Shown here piece after piece: positions 23,061-35,297 of a DNA stretch of 64,000 nt; the stretch's first letter is position 1, and the number at the start of each line of letters is the position of its first letter. Below the pieces are notes generated by a model. That model saw only the letters and a list, made by a program, of their open reading frames with translations. It was not told where the DNA came from and did not search any database. The DNA comes from Cyprinodon diabolis (taxonomy: Eukaryota > Chordata > Actinopteri > Cyprinodontiformes > Cyprinodontidae): NCBI GenBank assembly GCA_030533445.1, contig JARPUW010000033.1, positions 310,001 to 374,000 of the forward strand, written 5' to 3'. Both the position numbers and the translations under genes were made by a program.

Positions 23061-25191
23061 TCTGGAGTTGTAACAGACAAACCATTAATGATACAGCCAT
23101 GATCTTTTCTGGCAATCATCTAGAGCTGAAAACTAACAATATAAAGTAGATTTGAGCAGATGTTTTTGGTTCCAAGCTTCAAATCAGAAGGTTGAGGCCA
23201 AAACGCTCTTTTCACAGTGAGATAATGCCATTTTGGCCTCTGGAGTTGTAACAGACAAACCATTAATGATACAGCCATGATCTTTTCTGGCAATCATCTA
23301 GAGCTGAAAACTAACAATATAAAGTAGATTTGAGCAGATGTTTTTGGTTCCAAGCTTCAAATCAAAAGGTTGAGGCCAAAACGCTCTTTTCACAGTGAGA
23401 TAATGCCATTTTGGCCTCTGGAGTTGTAACAGACAAACCATTAATGATACAGCCATGATCTTTTCTGGCAATCATCTAGAGCTGAAAAATAACAATATAA
23501 AGTAGATTTGAGCAGATGTTTTTGGTTACAAGCTTCAAAACAGAAGGTTGAGGCCAAAACGCTCTTTTCACAGTGAGATAATGCCATTTTGGCCTTTGGA
23601 GTTGTAACAGACAAACCATTAATGATACAGCCATGATCTTTTCTGGCAATCATCTAGAGCTGAAAACTAACAATATAAAGTAGATTTGAGCAGATGTTTA
23701 TGGTTCCAAGCTTCAAAACAGAAGTTGAGGCCAAAACGCTCATTTCACAGTGAGATAATGCCATTTTGGCCTCTGGAGTTGTAACAGACAAACCATTAAT
23801 GATACAGCCATGATCTTTTCAGGCAATCATCTAGAGCTGAAAACTAACAATATAAAGTAGATTTGAGCAGATGTTTATGGTTCCAAGCTTCAAAACAGAA
23901 GTTGAGGCCAAAACGCTCATTTCACAGTGAGATAATGCCATTTTGGCCTCTGGAGTTGTAACAGACAAACCATTAATGATACAGCCATGATCTTTTCTGG
24001 CAATCATCTAGAGCTGAAAACTAACAATATAAAGTAGATTTGAGCAGATGTTTTTGGTTACAAGCTTCAAAACAGAACTTGAGGCCAAAACGCTCATTTC
24101 ACAGTGAGATAATGCCATTTTGGCCTCTGGAGTTGTAACAGACAAACCATTAATGATACACCCATGATCTTTTCTGGCAATCATCTAGAGCTGAAAACTA
24201 ACAATATAAAGTAGATTTGAGCAGATGTTTTTGGTTACAAGCTTCAAAACAGAAGGTTGAGGCCAAAACGCTCTTTTCACAGTGAGATAATGCCATTTTG
24301 GCCTCTGGAGTTGTAACAGACAAACCATTAATGATACAGCCATGATCTTTTCTGGCAATCATCTAGAGCTGAAAACTAACAATATAAAGTAGATTTGAGC
24401 AGATGTTTTTGGTTCCAAGCTTCAAAAAGGAAGGTTGAGGCCAAAACGGTCTTTTCACAGTGAGATAATGCCATTTTGGCCTCTGGAGTTGTAACAGACA
24501 AACCATTAATGATACAGCCATGATCTTTTCTGGCAATCATCTAGAGCTGAAAACTAACAATATAAAGTAGATTTGAGCAGATGTTTTTGGTTCCAAGCTT
24601 CAAAACAGAAGTTGAGGCCAAAACGCTCATTTCACAGTGAGATAATGCCATTTTGGCCTCTGGAGTTGTAACAGACAAACCATTAATGATAGAGCCAAGA
24701 TCTTTTCTGGCAATCATCTAGAGCTGAAAACTAACAATATAAAGTAGATTTGAGCAGATGTTTTTGGTTCCAAGCTTCAAATCAGAAGGTTGAGGCCAAA
24801 ACGCTCTTTTCACAGTGAGATAATGCCATTTTGGCCTCTGGAGTTGTAACAGACAAACCATTAATGATACAGCCATGATCTTTTCTGGCAATCATCTAGA
24901 GCTGAAAACTAACAATATAAAGTAGATTTGAGCAGATGTTTTTGGTTCCAAGCTTCAAATCAAAAGGTTGAGGCCAAAACGCTCATTTCACTGTGAGATA
25001 ATGCCATTTTGGCCTCTGGAGTTGTAACAGACAAACCATTAATGATACAGCCATAATCTTTTCTGGCAATCATCTAGAGCTGAAAACTAACAATATAAAG
25101 TAGATTTGAGCAGATGTTATTGGTTCCAAGCTTCAAAACAGAAGTTGAGGCCAAAACGCTCATTTCACAGTGAGATAATGCCATTTTGGCC
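23061..25191 (+). repeat. 12-mer of the divergent domain, copy 2 (2131 bp)
   Basis: Tandem duplicate of 20930-23060 with every diagnostic mark in the same order, including TTTTCAGGC at 23821, CCTTTGG at 23595 and GATACACCC at 24161. It is followed at 25192 by a CAAAAAGGAAGG monomer, where copy 1 is followed by the A124T monomer that begins copy 2. The exact junction cannot be placed more finely than about 125 bases because the monomers are alike up to the marks. Confidence 0.88.
24304..25191 (+). repeat. 5-mer block (888 bp), copy 3
   Basis: Third copy of the 5-mer, ending the second 2131-bp unit. The next monomer (25192) is the CAAAAAGGAAGG type, as after copy 1 at 19687, whereas copy 2 is followed by an A124T monomer. 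The right boundary of copy 3 therefore resembles the ancestral context seen at copy 1. Confidence 0.85.
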
Positions 25192-25369
25192 TCTGGAGTT
25201 GTAACAGACAAACCATTAATGATACAGCCATGATCTTTTCTGGCAATCATCTAGAGCTGAAAACTAACAATATAAAGTAGATTTGAGCAGATGTTTTTGG
25301 TTCCAAGCTTCAAAAAGGAAGGTTGAGGCCAAAACGCTCTTTTCACAGTGAGATAATGCCATTTTGGCC

Positions 25370-26077
25370 TCTGGAGTTGTAACAGACAAACCATTAATGA
25401 TACAGCCATGATCTTTTCTGGCAATCATCTAGTGCTGAAAACTAACAATATAAAGTAGATTTGAGCAGATGTTTTTGGTTCCAAGCTTCAAAACAGAAGT
25501 TGAGGCCAAAACGCTCTTTTCACAGTGAGATAATGCCATTTTGGCCTCTGGAGTTGTAACAGACAAACCATTAAGGATACAGCCATGATCTTTTCTGGCA
25601 ATCATCTAGAGCTGAAAACTAACAATATAAAGTAGATTTGAGCAGATGTTTTTGGTTCCAAGCTTCAAAACAGAAGTTGAGGCCAAAACGCTCTTTTCAC
25701 AGTGAGATAATGCCATTTTGGCCTCTGGAGTTGTAACAGACAAACCATTAATGATACAGCCATGATCTTTTCTGGCAATCATCTAGTGCTGAAAACTAAC
25801 AATATAAAGTAGATTTGAGCAGATGTTTTTGGTTCCAAGCTTCAAAACAGAAGTTGAGGCCAAAACGCTCTTTACACAGTGAGAAAATGCCATTTTGGCC
25901 TCTGGAGTTGTAACAGACAAACCATTAATGATACAGCCATGATCTTTTCTGGCAATCATCTAGAGCTGAAAACTAACAATATAAAGTAGATTTGAGCAGA
26001 TGTTTTTGGTTCCAAGCTTCAAAACAGAAGTTGAGGCCAAAACGCTCTTTTCACAGTGAGATAATGCCATTTTGGCC
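25370..26077 (+). repeat. HOR tail (4 monomers) after the divergent domain
   Basis: 25370 A64T, 25547 T29G, 25724 A64T/T151A/T162A, 25901 plain, then P at 26078. This is the standard end series of the surrounding HOR (compare 13655-14362). Together with the head at 16490-18087 it completes a 12-13 monomer unit, so the 7.3-kb divergent domain lies inside a unit rather than between two units. Confidence 0.85.
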
Positions 26078-28205
26078 TCTGCAGTCGTAACAGACAAACC
26101 ATTAATGATACAGCCATGATCTTTTCTGGCAATCATCTAGAGCTGAAAACTAACAATATAAAGTAGATTTGAGCAGATGTTTTTGGTTACAAGCTTCAAA
26201 ACAGAAGGTTGAGGCCAAAACGCTCTTTTCACAGTGAGATAATGCCATTTTGGCCTCTGGAGTTGTAACAGACAAACCATTAATGATACAGCCATGATCT
26301 TTTCTGGCAATCATCTAGAGCTGAAAACTAACAATATAAAGTAGATTTGAGCAGATGTTTATGGTTCCAAGCTTCAAAACAGAAGTTGAGGCCAAAACGC
26401 TCATTTCACAGAGAGATAATGCCATTTTGGCCTCTGGATTTGTAACAGACAATCCATTAATGATACAGCCATGATCTTTTCTGGCAATCATCTAGTGCTG
26501 AAAACTAACAATATAAAGTAGATTTGAGCAGATGTTTTTGGTTCCAAGCTTCAAAACAGAAGTTGAGGCCAAAACGCTCTTTTCACAGTGAGATAATGTC
26601 ATTTTGGCCTCTGGAGTTGTAACAGACAAACCATTAATGATACAGCCATGATCTTTTCTGGCAATCATCTAGAGCTGAAAACTAACAATATAAAGTAGAT
26701 TTGAGCAGATGTTTTTGGTTCCAAGCTTCAAAACAGAAGTTGAGGCCAAAACGCTCTTTTCACAGTGAGATAATGCCATTTTGGCCTCTGGAGTTGTAAC
26801 AGACAAACCATTAATGATACAGCCATGATCTTTTCTGGCAATCATCTAGAGCTGAAAACTAACAATATAAAGTAGATTTGAGCAGATGTTTTTGGTTACA
26901 AGCTTCAAAACAGAAGGTTGAGGCCAAAACGCTCTTTTCACAGTGAGATAGTGCCATTTTGGCCTCTGGAGTTGTAACAGACAAACCATTAATGATACAG
27001 CCATGATCTTTTCTGGCAATCATCTAGAGCTGAAAACTAACAATATAAAGTAGATTTGAGCAGATGTTTTTGGTTACAAGCTTCAAAACAGAAGGTTGAG
27101 GCCAAAACGCTCTTTTCACAGTGAGATAATGCCATTTTGGCCTCTGGAGTTGTAACAGACAAACCATTAATGATACAGCCATGATCTTTTCTGGCAATCA
27201 TCTAGAGCTGAAAACTAACAATATGAAGTAGATTTGAGCAGATGTTTTTGGTTACAAGCTTCAAAACAGAAGGTTGAGGCCAAAACGCTCTTTTCACAGT
27301 GAGATAATGCCATTTTGGCCTCTGGAGTTGTAACAGACAAACCATTAATGATACAGCCATGATCTTTTCTGGCAATCATCTAGTGCTGAAAACTAACAAT
27401 ATAAAGTAGATTTGAGCAGATGTTTTTGGTTCCAAGCTTCAAAACAGAAGTTGAGGCCAAAACGTTCTTTTCACAGTGAGATAATGCCATTTTGGCCTCT
27501 GGAGTTGTAACAGACAAACCATTAATGATACAGCCATGATCTTTTCTGGCAATCATCTAGAGCTGAAAACTAACAATATAAAGTAGATTTGAGCAGATGT
27601 TTTTGGTTCCAAGCTTCAAAACAGAAGTTGAGGCCAAAACGCTCTTTTCACAGTGAGATAATGCCATTTTGGCCTCTGGAGTTGTAACAGACAAACCATT
27701 AAGGATACAGCCATGATCTTTTCTGGCAATCATCTAGAGCTGAAAACTAACAACATAAAGTAGATTTGAGCAGATGTTTTTGGTTCCAAGCTTCAAAACA
27801 GAAGTTGAGGCCAAAACGCTCTTTTCACAGTGAGATAATGCCATTTTGGCCTCTGGAGTTGTAACAGACAAACCATTAATGATACAGCCATGATCTTTTC
27901 TGGCAATCATCTAGTGCTGAAAACTAACAATATAAAGTAGATTTGAGCAGATGTTTTTGGTTCCAAGCTTCAAAACAGAAGTTGAGGCCAAAACGCTCTT
28001 TACACAGTGAGAAAATGCCATTTTGGCCTCTGGAGTTGTAACAGACAAACCATTAATGATACAGCCATGATCTTTTCTGGCAATCATCTAGAGCTGAAAA
28101 CTAACAATATAAAGTAGATTTGAGCAGATGTTTTTGGTTCCAAGCTTCAAAACAGAAGTTGAGGCCAAAACGCTCTTTTCACAGTGAGATAATGCCATTT
28201 TGGCC
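26078..28205 (+). repeat. 12-mer HOR unit, type C reference (2128 bp)
   Basis: Order: P; T157A; G7T/A21T/A64T; plain; A164G/+G; C112A/+G; A83G/+G; A64T/C145T; plain; T29G; A64T/T151A/T162A; plain. Four 178-bp monomers give 2128. It differs from type A in the middle: the C18A monomer is gone and A83G and C145T monomers are present. Private changes include AATGTCATTTT in the third monomer and CAACATAAAG in the T29G monomer. Confidence 0.88.
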
Positions 28206-31200
28206 TCTGCAGTCGTAACAGACAAACCATTAATGATACAGCCATGATCTTTTCTGGCAATCATCTAGAGCTGAAAACTAACAATATAAAGTAGATTTGA
28301 GCAGATGTTTTTGGTTACAAGCTTCAAAACAGAAGGTTGAGGCCAAAACGCTCTTTTCACAGTGAGATAATGCCATTTTGGCCTCTGGAGTTGTAACAGA
28401 CAAACCATTAATGATACAGCCATGATCTTTTCTGGCAATCATCTAGAGCTGAAAACTAACAATATAAAGTAGATTTGAGCAGATGTTTATGGTTCCAAGC
28501 TTCAAAACAGAAGTTGAGGCCAAAACGCTCATTTCACAGAGAGATAATGCCATTTTGGCCTCTGGATTTGTAACAGACAATCCATTAATGATACAGCCAT
28601 GATCTTTTCTGGCAATCATCTAGTGCTGAAAACTAACAATATAAAGTAGATTTGAGCAGATGTTTTTGGTTCCAAGCTTCAAAACAGAAGTTGAGGCCAA
28701 AACGCTCTTTTCACAGTGAGATAATGCCATTTTGGCCTCTGGAGTTGTAACAGACAAACCATTAATGATACAGCCATGATCTTTTCTGGCAATCATCTAG
28801 AGCTGAAAACTAACAATATAAAGTAGATTTGAGCAGATGTTTATGGTTCCAAGCTTCAAAACAGAAGTTGAGGCCAAAACGCTCTTTTCACAGTGAGATA
28901 ATGCCATTTTGGCCTCTGGAGTTGTAACAGACAAACCATTAATGATACAGCCATGATCTTTTCTGGCAATCATCTAGAGCTGAAAACTAACAATATAAAG
29001 TAGATTTGAGCAGATGTTTTTGGTTACAAGCTTCAAAACAGAAGGTTGAGGCCAAAACGCTCTTTTCACAGTGAGATAGTGCCATTTTGGCCTCTGGAGT
29101 TGTAACAGACAAACCATTAATGATACAGCCATGATCTTTTCTGGCAATCATCTAGAGCTGAAAACTAACAATATAAAGTAGATTTGAGCAGATGTTTTTG
29201 GTTACAAGCTTCAAAACAGAAGGTTGAGGCCAAAACGCTCTTTTCACAGTGAGATAATGCCATTTTGGCCTCTGGAGTTGTAACAGACAAACCATTAATG
29301 ATACAGCCATGATCTTTTCTGGCAATCATCTAGAGCTGAAAACTAACAATATGAAGTAGATTTGAGCAGATGTTTTTGGTTACAAGCTTCAAAACAGAAG
29401 GTTGAGGCCAAAACGCTCTTTTCACAGTGAGATAATGCCATTTTGGCCTCTGGAGTTGTAACAGACAAACCATTAATTATACAGCCATGATCTTTTCTGG
29501 CAATCATCTAGTGCTGAAAACTAACAATATAAAGTAGATTTGAGCAGATGTTTTTGGTTCCAAGCTTCAAAACAGAAGTTGAGGCCAAAACGTTCTTTTC
29601 ACAGTGAGATAATGCCATTTTGGCCTCTGGAGTTGTAACAGACAAACCATTAATGATACAGCCATGATCTTTTCTGGCAATCATCTAGAGCTGAAAACTA
29701 ACAATATAAAGTAGATTTGAGCAGATGTTTTTGGTTACAAGCTTCAAAACAGAACTTGAGGCCAAAACGCTCATTTCACAGTGAGATAATGCCATTTTGG
29801 CCTCTGGAGTTGTAACAGACAAACCATTAATGATACAGCCATGATCTTTTCTTGCAATCATCTAGAGCTGAAAACTAACAATATAAAGTAGATATGAGCA
29901 GATGTTTTTGGTTCCAAGCTTCAAAACAGAAGTTGAGGCCAAAACGCTCTTTTCACAGTGAGATAATGCCATTTTGGCCTCTGGAGTTGTAACAGACAAA
30001 CCATTAATGATACAGCCATGATCTTTTCTGGCAATCATCTAGTGCTGAAAACTAACAATATAAAGTAGATTTGAGCAGATGTTTTTGGTTCCAAGCTTCA
30101 AAACAGAAGTTGAGGCCAAAACGCTCTTTTCACAGTGAGATAATGCCATTTTGGCCTCTGGAGTTGTAACAGACAAACCATTAATGATACAGCCATGATC
30201 TTTTCTGGCAATCATCTAGTGCTGAAAACTAACAATATAAAGTAGATTTGAGCAGATATTTTTGGTTCCAAGCTTCAAAACAGAAGTTGAGGCCAAAACG
30301 CTCTTTTCACAGTGAGATAATGCCATTTTGGCCTCTGGAGTTGTAACAGACAAACCATTAATGATACAGCCATGATCTTTTCTGGCAATCATCTAGAGCT
30401 GAAAACGAACAATATAAAGTAGATTTGAGAAGATGTTTTTGGTTCCAAGCTTCAAAACAGAAGTTGAGGCCAAAACGCTCTTTTCACAGTGAGATAATGC
30501 CATTTTGGCCTCTGGAGTTGTAACAGACAAACCATTAATGATACAGCCATGATCTTTTCTGGCAATCATCTAGTGCTGAAAACTAACAATATAAAGTAGA
30601 TTTGAGCAGATGTTTTTGGTTCCAAGCTTCAAAACAGAAGTTGAGGCCAAAACGCTCTTTACACAGTGAGAAAATGCCATTTTGGCCTCTGGAGTTGTAA
30701 CAGACAAACCATTAATGATACAGCCATGATCTTTTCTGGCAATCATCTAGAGCTGAAAACTAACAATATAAAGTAGATTTGAGCAGATGTTTTTGGTTCC
30801 AAGCTTCAAAACAGAAGTTGAGGCCAAAACGCTCTTTTCACAGTGAGATAATGCCATTTTGGCCTCTGGAGTTGTAACAGACAAACCATTAATGATACAG
30901 CCATGATCTTTTCTGGCAATCATCTAGAGCTGAAAACTAACAATATAAAGTAGATTTGAGCAGATGTTTTTGGTTACAAGCTTCAAAACAGAAGGTTGAG
31001 GCCAAAACGCTCTTTTCACAGTGAGATAGTGCCATTTTGGCCTCTGGAGTTGTAACAGACAAACCATTAATGATACAGCCATGATCTTTTCTGGCAATCA
31101 TCTAGAGCTGAAAACTAACAATATAAAGTAGATTTGAGCAGATGTTTTTGGTTACAAGCTTCAAAACAGAAGGTTGAGGCCAAAACGCTCTTTTCACAGT

Positions 31201-32283
31201 GAGATAATGCCATTTTGGCCTCTGGAGTTGTAACAGACAAACCATTAATGATACAGCCATGATCTTTTCTGGCAATCATCTAGAGCTGAAAACTAACAAT
31301 ATGAAGTAGATTTGAGCAGATGTTTTTGGTTACAAGCTTCAAAACAGAAGGTTGAGGCCAAAACGCTCTTTTCACAGTGAGATAATGCCATTTTGGCCTC
31401 TGGAGTTGTAACAGACAAACCATTAATGATACAGCCATGATCTTTTCTGGCAATCATCTAGTGCTGAAAACTAACAATATAAAGTAGATTTGAGCAGATG
31501 TTTTTGGTTCCAAGCTTCAAAACAGAAGTTGAGGCCAAAACGTTCTTTTCACAGTGAGATAATGCCATTTTGGCCTCTGGAGTTGTAACAGACAAACCAT
31601 TAATGATACAGCCATGATCTTTTCTGGCAATCATCTAGAGCTGAAAACTAACAATATAAAGTAGATTTGAGCAGATGTTTTTGGTTCCAAGCTTCAAAAC
31701 AGAAGTTGAGGCCAAAACGCTCTTTTCACAGTGAGATAATGCCATTTTGGCCTCTGGAGTTGTAACAGACAAACCATTAAGGATACAGCCATGATCTTTT
31801 CTGGCAATCATCTAGAGCTGAAAACTAACAATATAAAGTAGATTTGAGCAGATGTTTTTGGTTCCAAGCTTCAAAACAGAAGTTGAGGCCAAAACGCTCT
31901 TTTCACAGTGAGATAATGCCATTTTGGCCTCTGGAGTTGTAACAGACAAACCATTAATGATACAGCCATGATCTTTTCTGGCAATCATCTAGTGCTGAAA
32001 ACTAACAATATAAAGTAGATTTGAGCAGATGTTTTTGGTTCCAAGCTTCAAAACAGAAGTTGAGGCCAAAACGCTCTTTACACAGTGAGAAAATGCCATT
32101 TTGGCCTCTGGAGTTGTAACAGACAAACCATTAATGATACAGCCATGATCTTTTCTGGCAATCATCTAGAGCTGAAAACTAACAATATAAAGTAGATTTG
32201 AGCAGATGTTTTTGGTTCCAAGCTTCAAAACAGAAGTTGAGGCCAAAACGCTCTTTTCACAGTGAGATAATGCCATTTTGGCC
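28206..32283 (+). repeat. 23-mer compound HOR unit (4078 bp)
   Basis: The first 15 monomers (28206-30864) run P, T157A, G7T/A21T, T106A, A164G, +G, A83G, G30T/C145T, G130C, T92A, A64T, G102A, T74G/C97A, T151A/T162A, plain. Then, without a P monomer, 30865-32283 repeats A164G, +G, A83G, C145T, plain, T29G, T151A/T162A, plain, which is the type C tail. Marks G30T, T92A and C97A first appear here in window order and recur in the 5-kb units to the right, so this unit looks transitional. The monomer at 29803 reads TCTTGCAATC, a private change. Confidence 0.85.
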
Positions 32284-32461
32284 TCTGCAGTCGTAACAGA
32301 CAAACCATTAATGATACAGCCATGATCTTTTCTGGCAATCATCTAGAGCTGAAAACTAACAATATAAAGTAGATTTGAGCAGATGTTTTTGGTTCCAAGC
32401 TTCAAAACAGAAGGTTGAGGCCAAAACGCTCTTTTCACAGTGAGATAATGCCATTTTGGCC
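32284..32461 (+). repeat. Hybrid P monomer: C112 with +G
   Basis: This is the only P monomer in the window that reads GGTTCC instead of GGTTAC while keeping the extra G after 130. Either C112A reverted by conversion or a short tract was exchanged between positions 10 and 130 with a plain monomer. It is useful as a marker of short-tract exchange. Confidence 0.7.
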
Positions 32462-35297
32462 TCTGGAGTTGTAACAGACAAACCATTAATGATACAGCCA
32501 TGATCTTTTCTGGCAATCATCTAGAGCTGAAAACTAACAATATAAAGTAGATTTGAGCAGATGTTTATGGTTCCAAGCTTCAAAACAGAAGTTGAGGCCA
32601 AAACGCTCATTTCACAGAGAGATAATGCCATTTTGGCCTCTGGATTTGTAACAGACAATCCATTAATGATACAGCCATGATCTTTTCTGGCAATCATCTA
32701 GTGCTGAAAACTAACAATATAAAGTAGATTTGAGCAGATGTTTTTGGTTCCAAGCTTCAAAACAGAAGTTGAGGCCAAAACGCTCTTTTCACAGTGAGAT
32801 AATGCCATTTTGGCCTCTGGAGTTGTAACAGACAAACCATTAATGATACAGCCATGATCTTTTCTGGCAATCATCTAGAGCTGAAAACTAACAATATAAA
32901 GTAGATTTGAGCAGATGTTTTTGGTTCCAAGCTTCAAAACAGAAGTTGAGGCCAAAACGCTCTTTTCACAGTGAGATAATGCCATTTTGGCCTCTGGAGT
33001 TGTAACAGACAAACCATTAATGATACAGCCATGATCTTTTCTGGCAATCATCTAGAGCTGAAAACTAACAATATAAAGTAGATTTGAGCAGATGTTTTTG
33101 GTTACAAGCTTCAAAACAGAAGGTTGAGGCCAAAACGCTCTTTTCACAGTGAGATAGTGCCATTTTGGCCTCTGGAGTTGTAACAGACAAACCATTAATG
33201 ATACAGCCATGATCTTTTCTGGCAATCATCTAGAGCTGAAAACTAACAATATAAAGTAGATTTGAGCAGATGTTTTTGGTTACAAGCTTCAAAACAGAAG
33301 GTTGAGGCCAAAACGCTCTTTTCACAGTGAGATAATGCCATTTTGGCCTCTGGAGTTGTAACAGACAAACCATTAATGATACAGCCATGATCTTTTCTGG
33401 CAATCATCTAGAGCTGAAAACTAACAATATGAAGTAGATTTGAGCAGATGTTTTTGGTTACAAGCTTCAAAACAGAAGGTTGAGGCCAAAACGCTCTTTT
33501 CACAGTGAGATAATGCCATTTTGGCCTCTGGAGTTGTAACAGACAAACCATTAATTATACAGCCATGATCTTTTCTGGCAATCATCTAGTGCTGAAAACT
33601 AACAATATAAAGTAGATTTGAGCAGATGTTTTTGGTTCCAAGCTTCAAAACAGAAGTTGAGGCCAAAACGTTCTTTTCACAGTGAGATAATGCCATTTTG
33701 GCCTCTGGAGTTGTAACAGACAAACCATTAATGATACAGCCATGATCTTTTCTGGCAATCATCTAGAGCTGAAAACTAACAATATAAAGTAGATTTGAGC
33801 AGATGTTTTTGGTTACAAGCTTCAAAACAGAACTTGAGGCCAAAACGCTCTTTTCACAGTGAGATAATGCCATTTTGGCCTCTGGAGTTGTAACAGACAA
33901 ACCATTAATGATACAGCCATGATCTTTTCTGGCAATCATCTAGTGCTGAAAACTAACAATATAAAGTAGATTTGAGCAGATATTTTTGGTTCCAAGCTTC
34001 AAAACAGAAGTTGAGGTCAAAACGCTCTTTTCACAGTGAGATAATGCCATTTTGGCCTCTGGAGTTGTAACAGACAAACCATTAATGATACAGCCATGAT
34101 CTTTTCTGGCAATCATCTAGAGCTGAAAACGAACAATATAAAGTAGATTTGAGAAGATGTTTTTGGTTCCAAGCTTCAAAACAGAAGTTGAGGCCAAAAC
34201 GCTCTTTTCACAGTGAGATAATGCCATTTTGGCCTCTGGAGTTGTAACAGACAAACCATTAATGATACAGCCATGATCTTTTCTGGCAATCATCTAGTGC
34301 TGAAAACTAACAATATAAAGTAGATTTGAGCAGATGTTTTTGGTTACAAGCTTCAAAACAGAAGGTTGAGGCCAAAACGCTCTTTTCACAGTGAGATAAT
34401 GCCATTTTGGCCTCTGGAGTTGTAACAGACAAACCATTAATGATACAGCCATGATCTTTTCTGGCAATCATCTAGAGCTGAAAACTAACAATATAAAGTA
34501 GATTTGAGCAGATGTTTATGGTTCCAAGCTTCAAAACAGAAGTTGAGGCCAAAACGCTCATTTCACAGTGAGATAATGCCATTTTGGCCTCTGGAGTTGT
34601 AACAGACAAACCATTAATGATACAGCCATGATCTTTTCTGGCAATCATCTAGTGCTGAAAACTAACAATATAAAGTAGATTTGAGCAGATGTTTTTGGTT
34701 CCAAGCTTCAAAACAGAAGTTGAGGCCAAAACGCTCTTTTCACAGTGAGATAATGCCATTTTGGCCTCTGGAGTTGTAACAGACAAACCATTAAGGATAC
34801 AGCCATGATCTTTTCTGGCAATCATCTAGAGCTGAAAACTAACAATATAAAGTAGATTTGAGCAGATGTTTTTGGTTCCAAGCTTCAAAACAGAAGTTGA
34901 GGCCAAAACGCTCTTTTCACAGTGAGATAATGCCATTTTGGCCTCTGGAGTTGTAACAGACAAACCATTAATGATACAGCCATGATCTTTTCTGGCAATC
35001 ATCTAGTGCTGAAAACTAACAATATAAAGTAGATTTGAGCAGATGTTTTTGGTTCCAAGCTTCAAAACAGAAGTTGAGAACAAAACGCTCTTTACACAGT
35101 GAGAAAATGCCATTTTGGCCTCTGGAGTTGTAACAGACAAACCATTAATGATACAGCCATGATCTTTTCTGGCAATCATCTAGAGCTGAAAACTAACAAT
35201 ATAAAGTAGATTTGAGCAGATGTTTTTGGTTCCAAGCTTCAAAACAGAAGTTGAGGCCAAAACGCTCTTTTCACAGTGAGATAATGCCATTTTGGCC
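32284..35297 (+). repeat. 17-mer HOR unit (3014 bp)
   Basis: P, T157A, G7T/A21T, plain, A164G, +G, A83G, G30T/C145T, G130C, G102A, T74G/C97A, A64T with C112A/+G, T106A, A64T, T29G, T151A/T162A with GAGAACAAAA, plain. Its last six monomers (34235-35297) equal the tail of the 28-mer that follows. It is the first unit in the window with GAGAACAAAA, which disrupts the left hairpin arm. Confidence 0.86.

Larger units (their letters stand above)
18088..25369 (+). repeat. Divergent satellite subfamily domain (41 monomers)
   Basis: Monomers here carry marks that are absent or very rare elsewhere: A124T (CAAATCAG), A124T+G127A (CAAATCAAAAGG), C125A+A126G (CAAAAAGGAAGG), T105A (GTTATTGG), CCATAATC, GAGCCAAGATC, CACTGTGAG. 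A64T, P, T29G, C18A and T157A do not occur. The monomers form their own repeats: a 12-mer of 2131 bp in two copies and a 5-mer of 888 bp in three. The domain lies between the head and tail of a single HOR unit of the surrounding family. It may be an older or separate lineage brought in by unequal exchange. Confidence 0.88.
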
